64,000 nucleotides of DNA. It comes from Sva-07 sp963717385. GTDB taxonomy: Bacteria > Actinomycetota > Acidimicrobiia > Acidimicrobiales > Ilumatobacteraceae. This document shows positions 29,101 through 39,593 of this stretch, in pieces; positions within the stretch are counted from its first letter, which is position 1; the number at the start of each line of letters is the position of its first letter. The stretch is taken from the NCBI GenBank assembly GCA_963717385.1, contig CAVQWE010000004.1:1-64000 (forward strand), given 5' to 3'. Made by a program: the position numbers and the translations under genes. The notes beneath the pieces were generated by a model. The model was not told the DNA's origin. It made no database searches and was given only the letters and a program-made list of their open reading frames with translations.

Positions 29101-32100
29101 TTGCCGTTGCTGTCGACGCCGTTGCCGGCGAGGACCACCTCGATGTTGTTGTCGTTGGGCCCGTCGATGTCGGACACGCTGGCGTGGCTCGGCGGATCGG
29201 TTTCTCGGACCAGGTAGGTGCCGTTCGGCAGGTCCTCGAACACGTACGTGCCGTCGCCGAGTGTCCGCGTGGTCGCGATCGCCGGTCCGTCGGGGTCGCC
29301 GTCGTTGTCATCATCCCGGAAGAGCTCGATGAGTACGCCGGCGATCGTGCCGTCGCCCGTCGGAGATCGAGTCGTCACCGTCGAGGTCGTCGAACACGGT
29401 GCCGCGGATGTCGGCCAGGCTGACCCCGACGAAGATCGAGGCGTCGTCGCTGTTGTTGGTCAGATCGGAGTCGGGCTGATCCACCCAGGCGATGCCGGGA
29501 AGCCGCAACGGAATCGCAGCGGTGTTCACGATGGGAGTGCCGCTGGGCACACCTGCGCCGACCGTTGCGACGATGCTCAGCGTGGCCACGCCGCCCACGT
29601 TGAGTCCACCAATGCTCCACTGTCCGGTGCCCGGCGTGAAGGTGCCGAGCGACGCCACGTGTGAGACGTAGGTGAGGCCGGCCGGAAGGACGTCGTCGAC
29701 CCTGATGCCGGTCGCGATGGTCGGGCCGTTGTCGGTCACCGTGACCGTGTAGGTGATGTTGGATCCGGGGGCCGGCGTCGGGTTGCTGACCGACTTGGTG
29801 ACAGCGACGTCGGTCGGCGGCACGCCGCAGGTGACGGCTTCGAAGTCGTCGCCGAGCGCCGACATGTCGGTGTAGGCAACGGCGTTGATGCGACCGTTGA
29901 CCGGGGTCTTGTCCATGTCGTAGAAACCGGAGTTCTCGAAGCCGTTCGTTCCGGTCGTGACGTACAGCCGCCCCTGCAGGTCGAAGCTCATGCCCTCGAC
30001 GTCGGTCATCTTGGAGTCCTGAAACGGTGCGGGGCGGTAGAGCACACCTCGGAGCTCGGTCGTCCCGGTCAGCTTGTTGATGCGCACCAACAGCTGGTCG
30101 CCGGTACCACCGGAGTTGGCGATGCCGTAGAGCGTTCCGTCGAGATCGACACCCAAGGCGTCGATGTCTTGGGGGGACCCGTTCGTGGTCACCGCCCTGA
30201 TGAGGACGAAGTCCTCGCGGGTCGACGAGTTGTTGTCGGTGTCGAACGCGTTCTCCACGTATGTGCCGGCGTCGTCGCCGGTCGGGTTGATGCGGATGAG
30301 CATGTCCAAGCCGGGGTCGCGTCGCACTGACGCGTAGAGGAAGCCGGTCGTCGGATCGAAGTGCATGCCGTCGATGTCGTTGAAGGGCAGCTGGCTGACC
30401 GATGTGGCGGTTGTGGTTGCGAATCCGAAGCCGGTGCCGATGGCGGCAGGGCCGATCGAGGTGAACTTGCCGGTGATCAGGTCGATCTGTCCGAAGTTGC
30501 CGCCGTCGGCGGTGTAGATCGCGCCGGTCACGGGGTCCATCGCCGACGACTCGATGTTCGAAGTGCCGGTTCCGGCGGGGGCGCCGATGGTGATCTCCTG
30601 TTGTGCACCGGTGTTGCGATCGACGCGCGTCAGCAAGTCGCCTCCGCCGGTCCCCGATGCGGCGCCGTTGTCGGCGATCGGGAAGCAGGTGCTGCCGGGC
30701 AGACCGGGTACCACGGTGCCGTCGCCGTTCGTGACCGTCACGGTCACCTGGTCGATGTCGTCCTCGGTGAAGTTGCGGTTGCCTGGCGACGAGTCCGGGT
30801 CGATCGCATTGACGCTGATCAGTTCTGCAGTGTTCACGTGCTGGCCGCCGGTTGGGAGCGTCACGTTGATGGTGAGCGTCGCAGTACCGGGGGCCATCGT
30901 CGGAATCGTCCACAGCCCCGACCCTGGCGAGTAGGTGCCGGCAGAAGCCGTGGCGCTGTTGAAGAGGAACTTGTCGCCCTGCAACAGATCCTCGACCACG
31001 ACGTTCTGAACGGTGTCCGGCCCAGCATTCGTGAGGGTGAGTGTGAACACGTGCGAGCTGTTCACCGGCGCAGTGAGCGAATCAGCGCCGTTGATCTTCT
31101 TGACGAGCGACAGGTCGGCATACGGGAGGGCGAACGAGGCACTGGCACTGTTGTTGCCCGGCGTCGGGTCGACCACCGGCGCGACGTCGACTGACGCAGT
31201 GTTGGTCACGGTGAGTGGACCAGACGGCGAGGTGACGGCGAGCACCTTGGCGTTGATGCGCAGCGTGCGCGTCTGGCCGTTCGCGAGGGCTCCGAAGTTC
31301 CAGGTCCCGGCGGTGGGGTTGTACACGCCGCTGTTGAGCGGTGTGGTGCTGTAGGTCTGGAAGCCGAGCGATGCCGGCAGGACGTCGTTCAGCACGCCGC
31401 CCGAGATCGCGTCGGGGCCGTTGTTCTTGACGGTGATCGTGTACGCCACGACATCACCGACGCCGGCGTTGGTGACGTCGACGGTCTTGGTGACCGCGAC
31501 CTCGGCGGTCGGCGGTGCCACCACGGTGAACGCCGCGGCGGCGTCGTCGTCCTCGGTGGTCGAGTTGTTCCCGGGCGTCGAGTCGGGGTCGAACGACAGC
31601 GAGTCGGTCACTTCAGCGGAGTTGGTGACCACCGAGTTGACGGTGAGCGGGCCGCTCACCGATGCGAGGATCGTGAGCGTGACGGTCTGGCCGCTCGAGA
31701 CGTTCGGAACCGTCCACTTGCCGGTTGCCGGCACATAGGTTCCGGTACCGCTCTGGCTGACGTAGGTGAGGCCGGCGGGCAGCAGGTCGGTGACCACGAC
31801 GTTGGCGGTCGGCTGCGGTCCGTTGTTGGTGAGCGAGAGGGTGTAGGTGACCGACCCGCCGACGTAGGCGGTCGGCGCGCTGACGTTCTTGGTGAGTTCG
31901 AGGTCGGCGCTACGGGTGAGACCGAAGTCGAGGCCCGTCACGTTGGCAGCGCCATCGCCGAGAGACACGACGCCCGTGCGTGAGCCGGTGGCCGGCGTGG
32001 CGTTGCTCCACGTCGCGGGTGCGGTCGGCGTGATGTCGGTCGAGGGTGCCGTTGTCGTCGATGATGACGCTGTAGGTGCCAGCGGGCACCAGGGGGATCG

Positions 32101-34176
32101 TGTAGGCGCCCGTGGCCGGGTCGACGACCGCCGCCTTGATGGCGTTGCCGCTGGCGGGGACCAGCTTGGCCCACATCGGCGCACCGACTGCCGGGTCGCC
32201 GGCGTTGAAGCTGGCGTTGTTGTCCCTGTCGAAGTACACCGTGCCCGTGAACGACGGCAGGCGTGACGACGGTGTGGGTCACGGTGTTGCTCGTGATCGT
32301 CGGGACGCCGGCGAATGCCGCCGTGGCGACGTTGTCGAGCACCAGCGTGCCCACGCCGGACGCCAGCGTGTTCACCGTGGCGTTGAACGTGACCGTGGCG
32401 GTCTCGCCGGGGGCGATGCCATAGTTGCTCGTTGTCGCGACGAGAGCGGGCGGCGCGCGGCGTTCGTGAGCGGGGCGACCACGCCACACAATCCCTCGAC
32501 TTTGACATTGTCGACGTTGAACCGTTCGCCGTTGTTGGTGGCGGTCCGGAACCGGAGTTGTGCGGTGGCGACTCGGAACTGTGCCGGGATCGCAAGGGAG
32601 TAGGTGGGAGTATCCAGCTGTCTGCGTGCTGGCGAACGACGCCTGTTCGACCCAGTTGGTTCCGCCATCGGATGACAGGTCGAGGTACACCGGCCTGCCG
32701 GTGAGGTCTCTGGACCGCCCGCCAATCGAAGCTCAACGTGGCGGTGCGCGCATGCGGCGAGGTTGATCGGGCGGCGGATCGAGCGGCCGTCGTCATTTCC
32801 CCTGACCTGGAGGACGTTCCCCTGGGGGGCGTCGGCGAGGATCTGGATTCTGCCGTTGGTCGGTGACGTCGCACCGTCGCCGGACTCCACCCACGGCGTC
32901 CCGGCCCAGGCGGTGACGCCGTCGGAGTTGGAATACGACTGCGCGTGAACTGGTCCAGGTACTGCACCAGCGAACGCGCACCGGAGATCTTGGAGCTGCC
33001 CGGCACATAGGTGACGCCGGCCGGCAGGCTGTCGGTGACTTGCAGTCGCCGTCAAGGGGAGCGCGCCGGTGTTCTTGACGTCGACGTTGTAGGTGATCGT
33101 GCTGCCCTGCAGGACGTTCGAGCCGCTTGCCGGGTTCGCGCTCTTGGTGATCGTGGCGAGTTCGACGTTGTGCGTGACGGCATTGCTCGTGACCGTGGTG
33201 ACCTGGCGAGAACTGGCGGTCGCGGTGTTGCTGACCGACGTGGTGGTTCCAGCGACGGTGACTTGGAACGTCACCGTGGCGGTCTCGCCGGCGTTCAACG
33301 AGTAGCTCTGTGTGGGCGGCGCGACCAGGCTCGGCGGAGTGCTCACCGGCGTGCTTCGGGGCAACGACCCCACACGACGCCTCGATCTGCACGTTGTCGA
33401 AGAAGATCCTCTTGTCGTAGTTGCTGTCGGTGATGAAGCGGATCTGGTTCCCGGCGATGAGCGCAGCCGACTGGGCTGCGGGGGACGTGTACGTCTCGTA
33501 CTCCTGGGTTTCGTCGCCGGAGAACGTGGTGAGAGTCGACCACTCCGAAGTTGTGGCGTTTCGTACCTGGATCGAGACCGAGCCGGCCAGGTTCTCGTCC
33601 TTTCTCCAGTCGAAACTCAACGCAGCGGTTCCGGCTGCGCACGAGCTGAGGCTGTACGAGCGGGCGATCGAGTCGTTCGACTTGTCGAACTGCAGCACGT
33701 ACTGGCGGCCGTCGCCGGGAGCCGGATCGCCGTCGTCGACGAACCTCGATGTCACCGCCCGTCGGGCTTCCGTTGCCGTCGCCGGTCTCGATCCAGTTCG
33801 ATGTCCAGTTCGTCGTACCGTTGTTGTTGTCGTACGCCTCGAGGTTGAATTCGTCGCGGTACTGGAAGTATGTGCGGGCGCCGGTGATGGTCGCGCTGTT
33901 CGGCACGTAGGTCGTCCCGGCCGGGACCAAGTCGTTGACCGTGAGACCCGTCAGCGTTTCGCCGGCGGTGCTGGTGTTGCTGACTGCGACCGAGTACGTG
34001 ATCGTGTCACCCATCTTCACCGTGGTTCCGGGTGCCGGGACTGCGCTCTTGACCACGGTCATCGCTGCAGCGGCGTGGACGGGCGACTGCGCGCCGACCA
34101 TGGGCAGTGCGACGACCTGCGCGGCGACCAGCGTCAGGCCGATCAGTGCTCGCTTGAGATTCCGGGGGTTGCTCAT
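26145..34176 (-). CDS. Giant surface protein with DUF11 repeats, SdrD-type B domain and PorU-like C25 peptidase; frameshifted
   Basis: About 2675 residues. A signal peptide (MSNPRNLKRALIGLTLVAAQ, cleavage near AAAA) is followed by DUF11-type repeats (TITYSVAVSN, VTYTLSLTNNGP, VAYTITVKNNGPDA, ITYTVTVTDNGPT), a LamG/MAM-like segment, a TolB-like stretch with SAMDPVTGAIYTADGG, and an SdrD-type B domain (LADIRGTVFDDLDGDD). A GEVEDYPI junction leads to a fibronectin-like piece and a PorU-like region (IYRVSFDDL, VEFWADSIDTLYTGTNVYRL). The C25 peptidase is last, with catalytic-type His in TVFFGHSSTDQW and Cys in VVQFGCWNTYFSHP. At least seven breaks cluster at 32.0-33.75 kb, plus one near 29.35 kb. 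It probably acts at the cell surface. Five bases separate it from the small exported protein gene downstream. Confidence 0.78.
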
Positions 34177-34412
34177 TGTGGAGATTCGTTTCGTCGAGAG
34201 GCGGGGGCGGCGCAGGACACGGCGCTGTGGTGGAGACGGCGAGTGGCGGGGGTGGTTCGATGCATGTGGGTGGGGGGTTCTCGATGGGGAGACTCATCGG
34301 CTCGCGAGAGTCGTCCGACAGATGTGCATCGGCCGCTGTCGAGCCCAACCTGAGTAGTTTCTGGCGACCCGCCTGGCGACCGTTCCCTACGGTCGGGCCT
34401 GTTCCCGAGCAG

Positions 34413-35603
34413 CTATGACGACGCGTTGACCCAATCGTGGTATCGGTCGATCAGTCCGGCCCACAGCCGGTTGCGGTCGAAGTTCTGCACCACCCAGAGG
34501 AAATCTTGACGTCCGCTTGAAGATCGGTCGATTTCGCCATCGACTCGTGCCAGTATTTGCGCACTCAGCGCCTCCACGTCACCGAGCGGGACCAGCGCCG
34601 CGCCCGGAGCCGCCGCGTCGACGGTGCCGGTCGCGGCGTAGCCGACAACCGGCACACCGCACAGCTGAGCTTCCAGCGGCACGTTCGGCAGACCCTCACG
34701 GTACGAAGGGAACGCCAGCACGTCCATCGCCCGGTACGCCACGCCCGGGTGGTCGAGCCATGGCACGGTGACGATCCGCTCGTCGCGTTCGATCGTGTCC
34801 CGGACAGCGTCCGGCAGCGGATCACCCTCCTCGAACTGTCCGACCAGCAACAGCCACACATCGGGCCGCTGTCGCAGCGCAGACGTGAACACGCTGGTCA
34901 GATCCGCAATGCCCTTGTCGCGAGTGAACCGACCCACGAACCCGACGACCGTTGCCTCGGCAGGCAGCCCGAACCGTTCACGGGCATCGTCCCGTGTGGG
35001 CAGCACGTCGTCGGCGAACCGGGCGACGTCGATGCCGTTGCCCGAGCCCCCACCGATCACCTCGCCGCGCCCGTGCGCGATCAGACCCTCCTGTTCGCCG
35101 ACGGCCATCAAGCTGCGGCTGTTGAACAGCACGTGGTTCGCGCAGCGGATCGCCACCCACTCCAGCGAGCGGAAGAGGCGCCGACGCAGGCCCGTCGCTG
35201 TCTCGAAGCGGAACCCGCGCACCACATACACCCGCACCGGCACCCGGCACAGCCACGCGGCCAGCATCCCCAGCAACCCGGCCTTCGGGGTCGACGCATT
35301 GACGATCGTCGGTCGCAGCCGGCGGATCAGCCGGATCGTCGCCCACAACGCCCGCAGATCGGCGAACGGCGACGGCTCACGCACGAACGGAACGTGTTCG
35401 ACGGCAACACCGTCGTCCCACTTGCCGACCTCCGGCAGAGCGTCGGGGTCGGCACGCCTCGAAGCCACCGTCACGTCGAAGCCGTGCTGGGCGAGGTAGC
35501 CGAGTTGACCGCGCACCAGCACCGACGAGATCTCGTCGGTCAGCAGATACAGGATCGTGATTCGCCCGCCGTCGACGTCGTTGCTCATGGTGTCAGACAC
35601 CAT
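34413..35603 (-). CDS. Glycosyltransferase family 4
   Basis: A 396-residue protein. The N-terminus ITILYLLTDEISSVLVRGQL, YLAQHGFDVTVASR, is typical of PglA-like and capsule GT4 enzymes. The GT-B C-terminal domain has VVGFVGRFTRDKGIADL, LAFPSYREGLPNVPLEAQLC (EX7E-like motif) and GVPVVGYAATG. It adds a sugar to a lipid-linked intermediate at the inner membrane face; the donor is unknown. An apparent 909-residue read-through with the upstream dehydrogenase is an artefact, because the dehydrogenase ends in another frame at 35617. The start is the ATG at 35603, or at 35588 (MSNDVDGGR). It follows the dehydrogenase by 13 bases. Confidence 0.83.
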   Translation of the reverse strand: MVSDTMSNDVDGGRITILYLLTDEISSVLVRGQLGYLAQHGFDVTVASRRADPDALPEVGKWDDGVAVEHVPFVREPSPFADLRALWATIRLIRRLRPTIVNASTPKAGLLGMLAAWLCRVPVRVYVVRGFRFETATGLRRRLFRSLEWVAIRCANHVLFNSRSLMAVGEQEGLIAHGRGEVIGGGSGNGIDVARFADDVLPTRDDARERFGLPAEATVVGFVGRFTRDKGIADLTSVFTSALRQRPDVWLLLVGQFEEGDPLPDAVRDTIERDERIVTVPWLDHPGVAYRAMDVLAFPSYREGLPNVPLEAQLCGVPVVGYAATGTVDAAAPGAALVPLGDVEALSAQILARVDGEIDRSSSGRQDFLWVVQNFDRNRLWAGLIDRYHDWVNASS

Positions 35604-35616
35604 CGCGTCACGGTGA

Positions 35617-36941
35617 TCAGAGGAGTTCACCGGTGAACTCGTGGCCTGCCAACAGGTTCTTGGTGTCGAAGACCAGCGGGGCGTGTCGGCGATCGCCGCC
35701 GGATCGAACTCGGGATGATCGACGAGCACGATCACCACGTCGGCGTCGGCCAGCTCGCGCTCGTCGAACGGCACCAGCGGCCACGTGAGATGCTGCGCGT
35801 TCACGTCGGGGATGTACGGATCGCAGAACCGCACCTCCGCACCGCTCGCTGCGAGCCGGCGGGCGACGTGCACCGACGGGCTCTCACGCCAGTCGCTCGT
35901 TGCCTTCTTGTAGGCCAGGCCGAGCAGCAGGATCCGGCTGCCGTTGAGTGCTTTGCGCTCACGGTTCAGCAGCGCGGTCACCCGATCGTGGACGTAGTCG
36001 GGCATGTGCTCGTTGACGTCGTTGGCCAACTCGACGAAGCGGAACGTGTGGCCGAGATGCTGCTTCACGCGCCACGCCAGATAGCTCGGGTCGATCGGCA
36101 GGCAGTGCCCGCCGACGCCGGGACCGGGCGTGAACTTCATGTACCCGAACGGCTTGGTGGCGGCGGCGTCGATCGCCCGCCACACGTCGACGCCCAGGTC
36201 GCGGGCGAACATCGCCAACTCGTTGACCAGCGCGATGTTGACGTGACGGAACGTGTTCTCGAGCAGCTTCACCATCTCGGCCTCGGCGCACGACCCCACC
36301 GGAACGGTGTCGTCGACGATCGTCGAGAAGAACGCGTCGACCACCGCCAGCGAGCCGGGCGAGTCGCCGCTGACCACCTTGGGCGTGTTCACCAGGCCGT
36401 GGGTGGCGTTGCCCGGGTCGATCCGCTCGGGGGAGTAGCCAAGAGAGAAGTCGCCGTCGACCCCATCGCCGGCAGCGGTGAGCCCGGAGCCGTCGGCGAG
36501 GATCGGGCCGAGCAGCTCGGTGGTGGTGCCGGGATAGGTGGTGCTCTCCAAGACCACACACGCACCCGGGCGCAGGTGTGCGGCGAGCGTGGCGCCGGCC
36601 TGCTCGATGAACGTCAGGTCGGGAAGGCCATCGCGCAGGGGAGTGGGCACCGAGATGATGGCGACATCGAAGTCGGCAAGCGCTGCGGGGTCGACGGTGG
36701 GGAGATAACCGGCGTCGAGCGCTCGACGGAGTTCGTCGTTGCTGATGTCGCCGACGTAGCTCTCGCCGGCCTCCAGCGACTTCACCCGATCGATCGACGC
36801 CTCGAACCCGACCACGCTGAATCCCACCTCGACGGCCCGCATCGCCACCGGCAGGCCCACGTAGCCCTGGCCGACCACGACCACCTTCGCGGTGCGGTGC
36901 TCGATGCGTTCGAGTGCCTGGTCGACCAGTGTGGTGCTCAT
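35617..36941 (-). CDS. Nucleotide-sugar dehydrogenase (UDP-GlcNAc/UDP-ManNAc dehydrogenase type), frameshifted
   Basis: About 441 residues. The NAD-binding motif VVVVGQGYVGLPVAMRAVEV is near residues 18-37, and the UDP-sugar dehydrogenase core follows: SVPTPLRDGLPDL, VVLESTTYPGTT, YSPERIDPGN, LLENTFRHVNIALVNEL, and FTPGPGVGGHCLPIDPSYL with the catalytic Cys. The C-terminal domain has LLLGLAYKKATSDWRESPS. The frame breaks near 35680, after which the expected ending VFDTKNLLAG, HEFTGELL is found, with its stop at 35617-35619. The enzyme oxidises C6 of a UDP-sugar to a uronic acid with two NAD. The motif set fits the WecC/WbpA group, but not which sugar. The ATG at 36941 is in the right frame. 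Confidence 0.82.
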
Positions 36942-36990
36942 CGTTCGGTGTCCGTTCGTTCGTGGAGATGTTGGAGGTTCGGTACCGACG

Positions 36991-37687
36991 TCATGTCGTC
37001 GCCCGGGTGGGTCGAGCCGGCACGCCGGCAACGGTCGCGCCGGCCTCGACGTCGCTGATGACCACGGCGCCGGCCCCGACGAAGGCGCCGGCACCGATGG
37101 TGATGCCCGGCAGCACGTTGGCGCCGGTTCCGATGGTGACACCGTCGGCCAGGTGCACGCTGCCGCTGACCGTGGCGCCCGGGTACACGCTGACGAAGTC
37201 GCCGAGCACCGAGTCGTGCCCGATCGTGGAATTGACGTGGAGTTGGGTGTGGCGCCCCAACGTGATGTTGGTGGTCACCCGGGCACCGGCGGCCAGGATG
37301 CATCCCTCGGCGATCCGGTTGTCGCCGCCAACCGTTGCCATCGGATGCACCAGCACCATCGGGGTCAGTCCAGCGGCGGTGAGCCGAGCATCGAGCTGGC
37401 ACCGCACCGCCCCCGCCCCGATCCCGATCACGAACCCGATCACGCCAGGGGTCAGACCCCAGGCGTGATCGTCGACAGCGCCGAGGTAGTCGACGCCGCG
37501 ACGGGCGAGCAGGTCGGTGTTGGCGTCACTGTCGTCGACGGTGCCGAGCAGGTCGAGGCTGCGCGCCGGCGGCGTTCATCGCGTCGACGATGTCGAGCAC
37601 CTCACGGCCGAAACCCCCGGCACCGACCACCACCAGCCTGCCGGCAGCGGAAGCCACGTCGGCGAGCGCTGGCAGAGACGATGACAC
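36991..37687 (-). CDS. PglD-like sugar O/N-acetyltransferase, frameshifted
   Basis: About 231 residues. The N-terminal Rossmann-like part has RLVVVGAGGFGREVLDIVDA (about residues 14-33), as in PglD. After a break near 37570 the left-handed beta helix follows with hexapeptide repeats: MVLVHPMATVGGDNRIAEGC, HVNSTIGHDSVLGDF, VSGSVHLADGVTIG and INAGAFVGAGAVV-like turns, with the catalytic-type His in NSTIGHDS. PglD acetylates the 4-amino group of UDP-2-acetamido-4-amino-2,4,6-trideoxyglucose. The start is the GTG at 37687, 36 bases from the divergent sugar transferase gene. A near-palindromic 33-bp repeat lies inside the coding region. Confidence 0.8.
37438..37470. repeat. 33-bp near-palindromic repeat, copy 1 (inside pglD-like gene)
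   Basis: GATCACGCCAGGGGTC, a central A, then GACCCCAGGCGTGATC: arms match at 15 of 16 positions. A second copy with 28 of 33 identical bases is at 42575-42607. Here it is translated (DHAWGLTPGV in the acetyltransferase). Confidence 0.65.
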
Positions 37688-37723
37688 GAGCGCCAGAGTA
37701 CTCGCCCACCTACGATCGGCTCC

Positions 37724-38350
37724 GTGACCCGCTGGCTGCACTCCCCGCTGAAGCGGGCGATCGACGCGGCCATCGCCGGCGCCGCGCTACTCGTGGTGTC
37801 ACCCGTGCTCGCCGTTGTGGCCGTGCTCGTACGGATCCAACTCGGCTCGCCAGTGCTGTTCCGTCAGGAACGCGCCGGACGCGACGGCCAACCGTTCGAG
37901 ATCGTGAAGTTCCGATCGATGACCGACGCCACCGGCCCCGACGGCGAGTCGCTGCCCGACGCCGACCGGCTGCCCGCCTTCGGTCGGATGCTGCGCGCCA
38001 GCAGCCTCGACGAACTCCCACAGTTCTGGTCGGTGCTACGCGGCGACATGAGCCTCATCGGGCCCCGCCCACTCCCGATGAAATACAACGACCGCTACAG
38101 CGCCGAACAGCGCCGCCGCCTGCTTGCCACCCCCGGCATCACCGGCTGGGCCCAGGTGCAGGGCCGCAACGCCATCGACTGGCCCACCAAACTGGCCCAC
38201 GACGTCTGGTACGTCGACCACGCCTCGCCGCTCACCGACCTGCGGATCGTCGCCCGCACCATCCGCGCCGTGGCCACCTCTGCCGGAACCACAGCCGACG
38301 ACCACGTCACCATGCCCGAGTTCCTCGGCGACGAGACGCAGGGTCGTTGA
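37724..38350 (+). CDS. Undecaprenyl-phosphate sugar phosphotransferase (PglC-like)
   Basis: A 208-residue monotopic phosphoglycosyl transferase. One N-terminal membrane segment (IDAAIAGAALLVVSPVLAVV, about 12-35) is followed by the core FRQERAGRDGQPFEIVKFRS, DELPQFWSVLRGDMSLIGPR and GITGWAQVQGRNAIDW. The size and lack of extra N-terminal helices match PglC rather than WbaP. It transfers a sugar phosphate, likely diacetylbacillosamine or a related sugar phosphate, to undecaprenyl phosphate, starting lipid-linked glycan assembly. The GTG at 37724 is divergent from the PglD-like gene with only 36 bases between them. Confidence 0.88.
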   Translation: MTRWLHSPLKRAIDAAIAGAALLVVSPVLAVVAVLVRIQLGSPVLFRQERAGRDGQPFEIVKFRSMTDATGPDGESLPDADRLPAFGRMLRASSLDELPQFWSVLRGDMSLIGPRPLPMKYNDRYSAEQRRRLLATPGITGWAQVQGRNAIDWPTKLAHDVWYVDHASPLTDLRIVARTIRAVATSAGTTADDHVTMPEFLGDETQGR

Positions 38351-38384
38351 ACGTGGTGTGCCGACGCGGCATCCTGTGGACGCC

Positions 38385-38783
38385 ATGAGCGACACCCCCG
38401 ACGACACCGTCACGTTCGCCGCCGACGACCGACCAACCGGCATCACCGACGTGGAGTTGGCCGTGTTCGAGGGCGAGGCCGTGCTGTTCGACGTCGAGGC
38501 GTCGATGGTGCACCTGTTCAACGCCGTTGCCGGTGCCACCTGGCTGTGCTGCGACGGCGACACCACCGTGGCCGCGATGATCGAGGAACTCGTCGACACG
38601 TTCTCGGTCACCGAACCCGCCGACCGTGCCGCCCTCGAATCCGGCGTGCACGACAGCCTCGTCCGATTCGCCGAGGAAGGCCTGCTCGCCGACCACCCGC
38701 GACCGTCACGCCTCACCCTGACCCCCGACCCGGTGCTCGCCGACGACGGCACCGAGATCGTGGCGGCACCGCCCGACCCTTGA
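38385..38783 (+). CDS. PqqD-like peptide-binding protein (module C)
   Basis: A 132-residue protein. Core: VFEGEAVLFDVEASMVHLFN, AVAGATWLCCDGDTTVAAMI (about residues 45-65), then EELVDTF and a helix ending RFAEEGLLADHP. The C-terminal tail ending VAAPPDP is nearly the same as in the module B1 copy, and so is the junction with the next gene. This suggests the PqqD-X pair was duplicated together. The ATG at 38385 lies 34 bases after the sugar transferase stop, so it probably shares that transcript. Its expected role is to bind the leader or core of a peptide for the kinase at 39590. Confidence 0.84.
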   Translation: MSDTPDDTVTFAADDRPTGITDVELAVFEGEAVLFDVEASMVHLFNAVAGATWLCCDGDTTVAAMIEELVDTFSVTEPADRAALESGVHDSLVRFAEEGLLADHPRPSRLTLTPDPVLADDGTEIVAAPPDP

Positions 38784-38804
38784 GGCAGCCCGATCGACGG
38801 TTCC

Positions 38805-39593
38805 GTGGGGGCCGGCATCATCAACCTGCGCGTCGGCTCGCAACTCGTCGGCATCCGCACCGACACCGAACGGACGCTCCAGCGCGCCAGGATCTTTCTT
38901 GCTGCATGGATCGATGACGACTGCGGCGACATTCCCCACGCGCTCGACCTGGTGCTCGACCCGCCCGACGGCGCCGACCAGCGAGGGCCGAGGAAGGTGC
39001 CGCAGCTCCGCCACGGCCAGAACGTGCTCGCTCGGTCGCGCTCGGCCGACGACGTGCTGGCCGCGCTCGCCGATGTGCTCGGCGGCATCCTCGCCCGCCA
39101 AGACGACACCCGACTCTGGTTCGCGTTCCGCGTACTCGCCAACGACCACGCGGCCGTGCTCGTGGAGGCCCCGCCGATGACCTCGAGCGGCGACCGCCTG
39201 CTGGCGCACGCCGGCATCCGCGAGTTGGAGACCTGGGCGATCGTCGTCGAGCCAGGCGCACCCGATGAGCCCATCGCTTCGCCAGCGGTGCGTGTGCCGC
39301 CACCGCTCGAACGGCTCGACTGGGCTGGTGTCGGCCTGGCGCAGCCGCGCACCGGCTGGCAGACCTTCGACCTCGCCGGCGTGGTCGCGTTGCACGACGC
39401 GCACGCTGATGCCGAGGGGCACCGTCCGGCCGAAACCCTGGCCCACTTCGGCCGACGCCACTCGGCACCGGGATGGTTCCCGCTGCTGCGAGCCCTCGCC
39501 GACGACGGCCGCGTCTCGATGGTCCACGGCCGTGCCGAACTGCGCGCCACGGTGGGTGAACTCATCGGCTCGCCGCCGCCGGACCAGGCGTGA
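38805..39593 (+). CDS. Conserved module protein X, possible HprK-like protein without P-loop (module C)
   Basis: A 262-residue paralogue of the product at 22592. Shared blocks are VPQLRHGQNVLARSRSADDV, ALADVLGGILARQ, LLAHAGIRELETWAIVVE and VRVPPPLERLDWAGVG. The middle again follows an HprK-like pattern (VLANDHAAVLVEAPP, then AGIRELETW) but no GKS/T P-loop is present. The longer C-terminus (GRRHSAPGWFPLLRALADDG) is absent from the B1 copy. It starts with a GTG 21 bases after the PqqD stop and its own stop overlaps the HprK-like gene start (GTGA). With a functional kinase encoded next to it, a regulatory or scaffold role for X is plausible but unproven. Confidence 0.65.
   Translation: MGAGIINLRVGSQLVGIRTDTERTLQRARIFLAAWIDDDCGDIPHALDLVLDPPDGADQRGPRKVPQLRHGQNVLARSRSADDVLAALADVLGGILARQDDTRLWFAFRVLANDHAAVLVEAPPMTSSGDRLLAHAGIRELETWAIVVEPGAPDEPIASPAVRVPPPLERLDWAGVGLAQPRTGWQTFDLAGVVALHDAHADAEGHRPAETLAHFGRRHSAPGWFPLLRALADDGRVSMVHGRAELRATVGELIGSPPPDQA

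Noticed and set aside
34413..37142. A 909-residue open frame joining the nucleotide-sugar dehydrogenase and a glycosyltransferase.
   Set aside because: The dehydrogenase ending is found in another frame, with its own stop at 35617-35619, and the N-terminal 60 residues are a shadow of the PglD-like gene. The apparent fusion comes from one indel near 35680.
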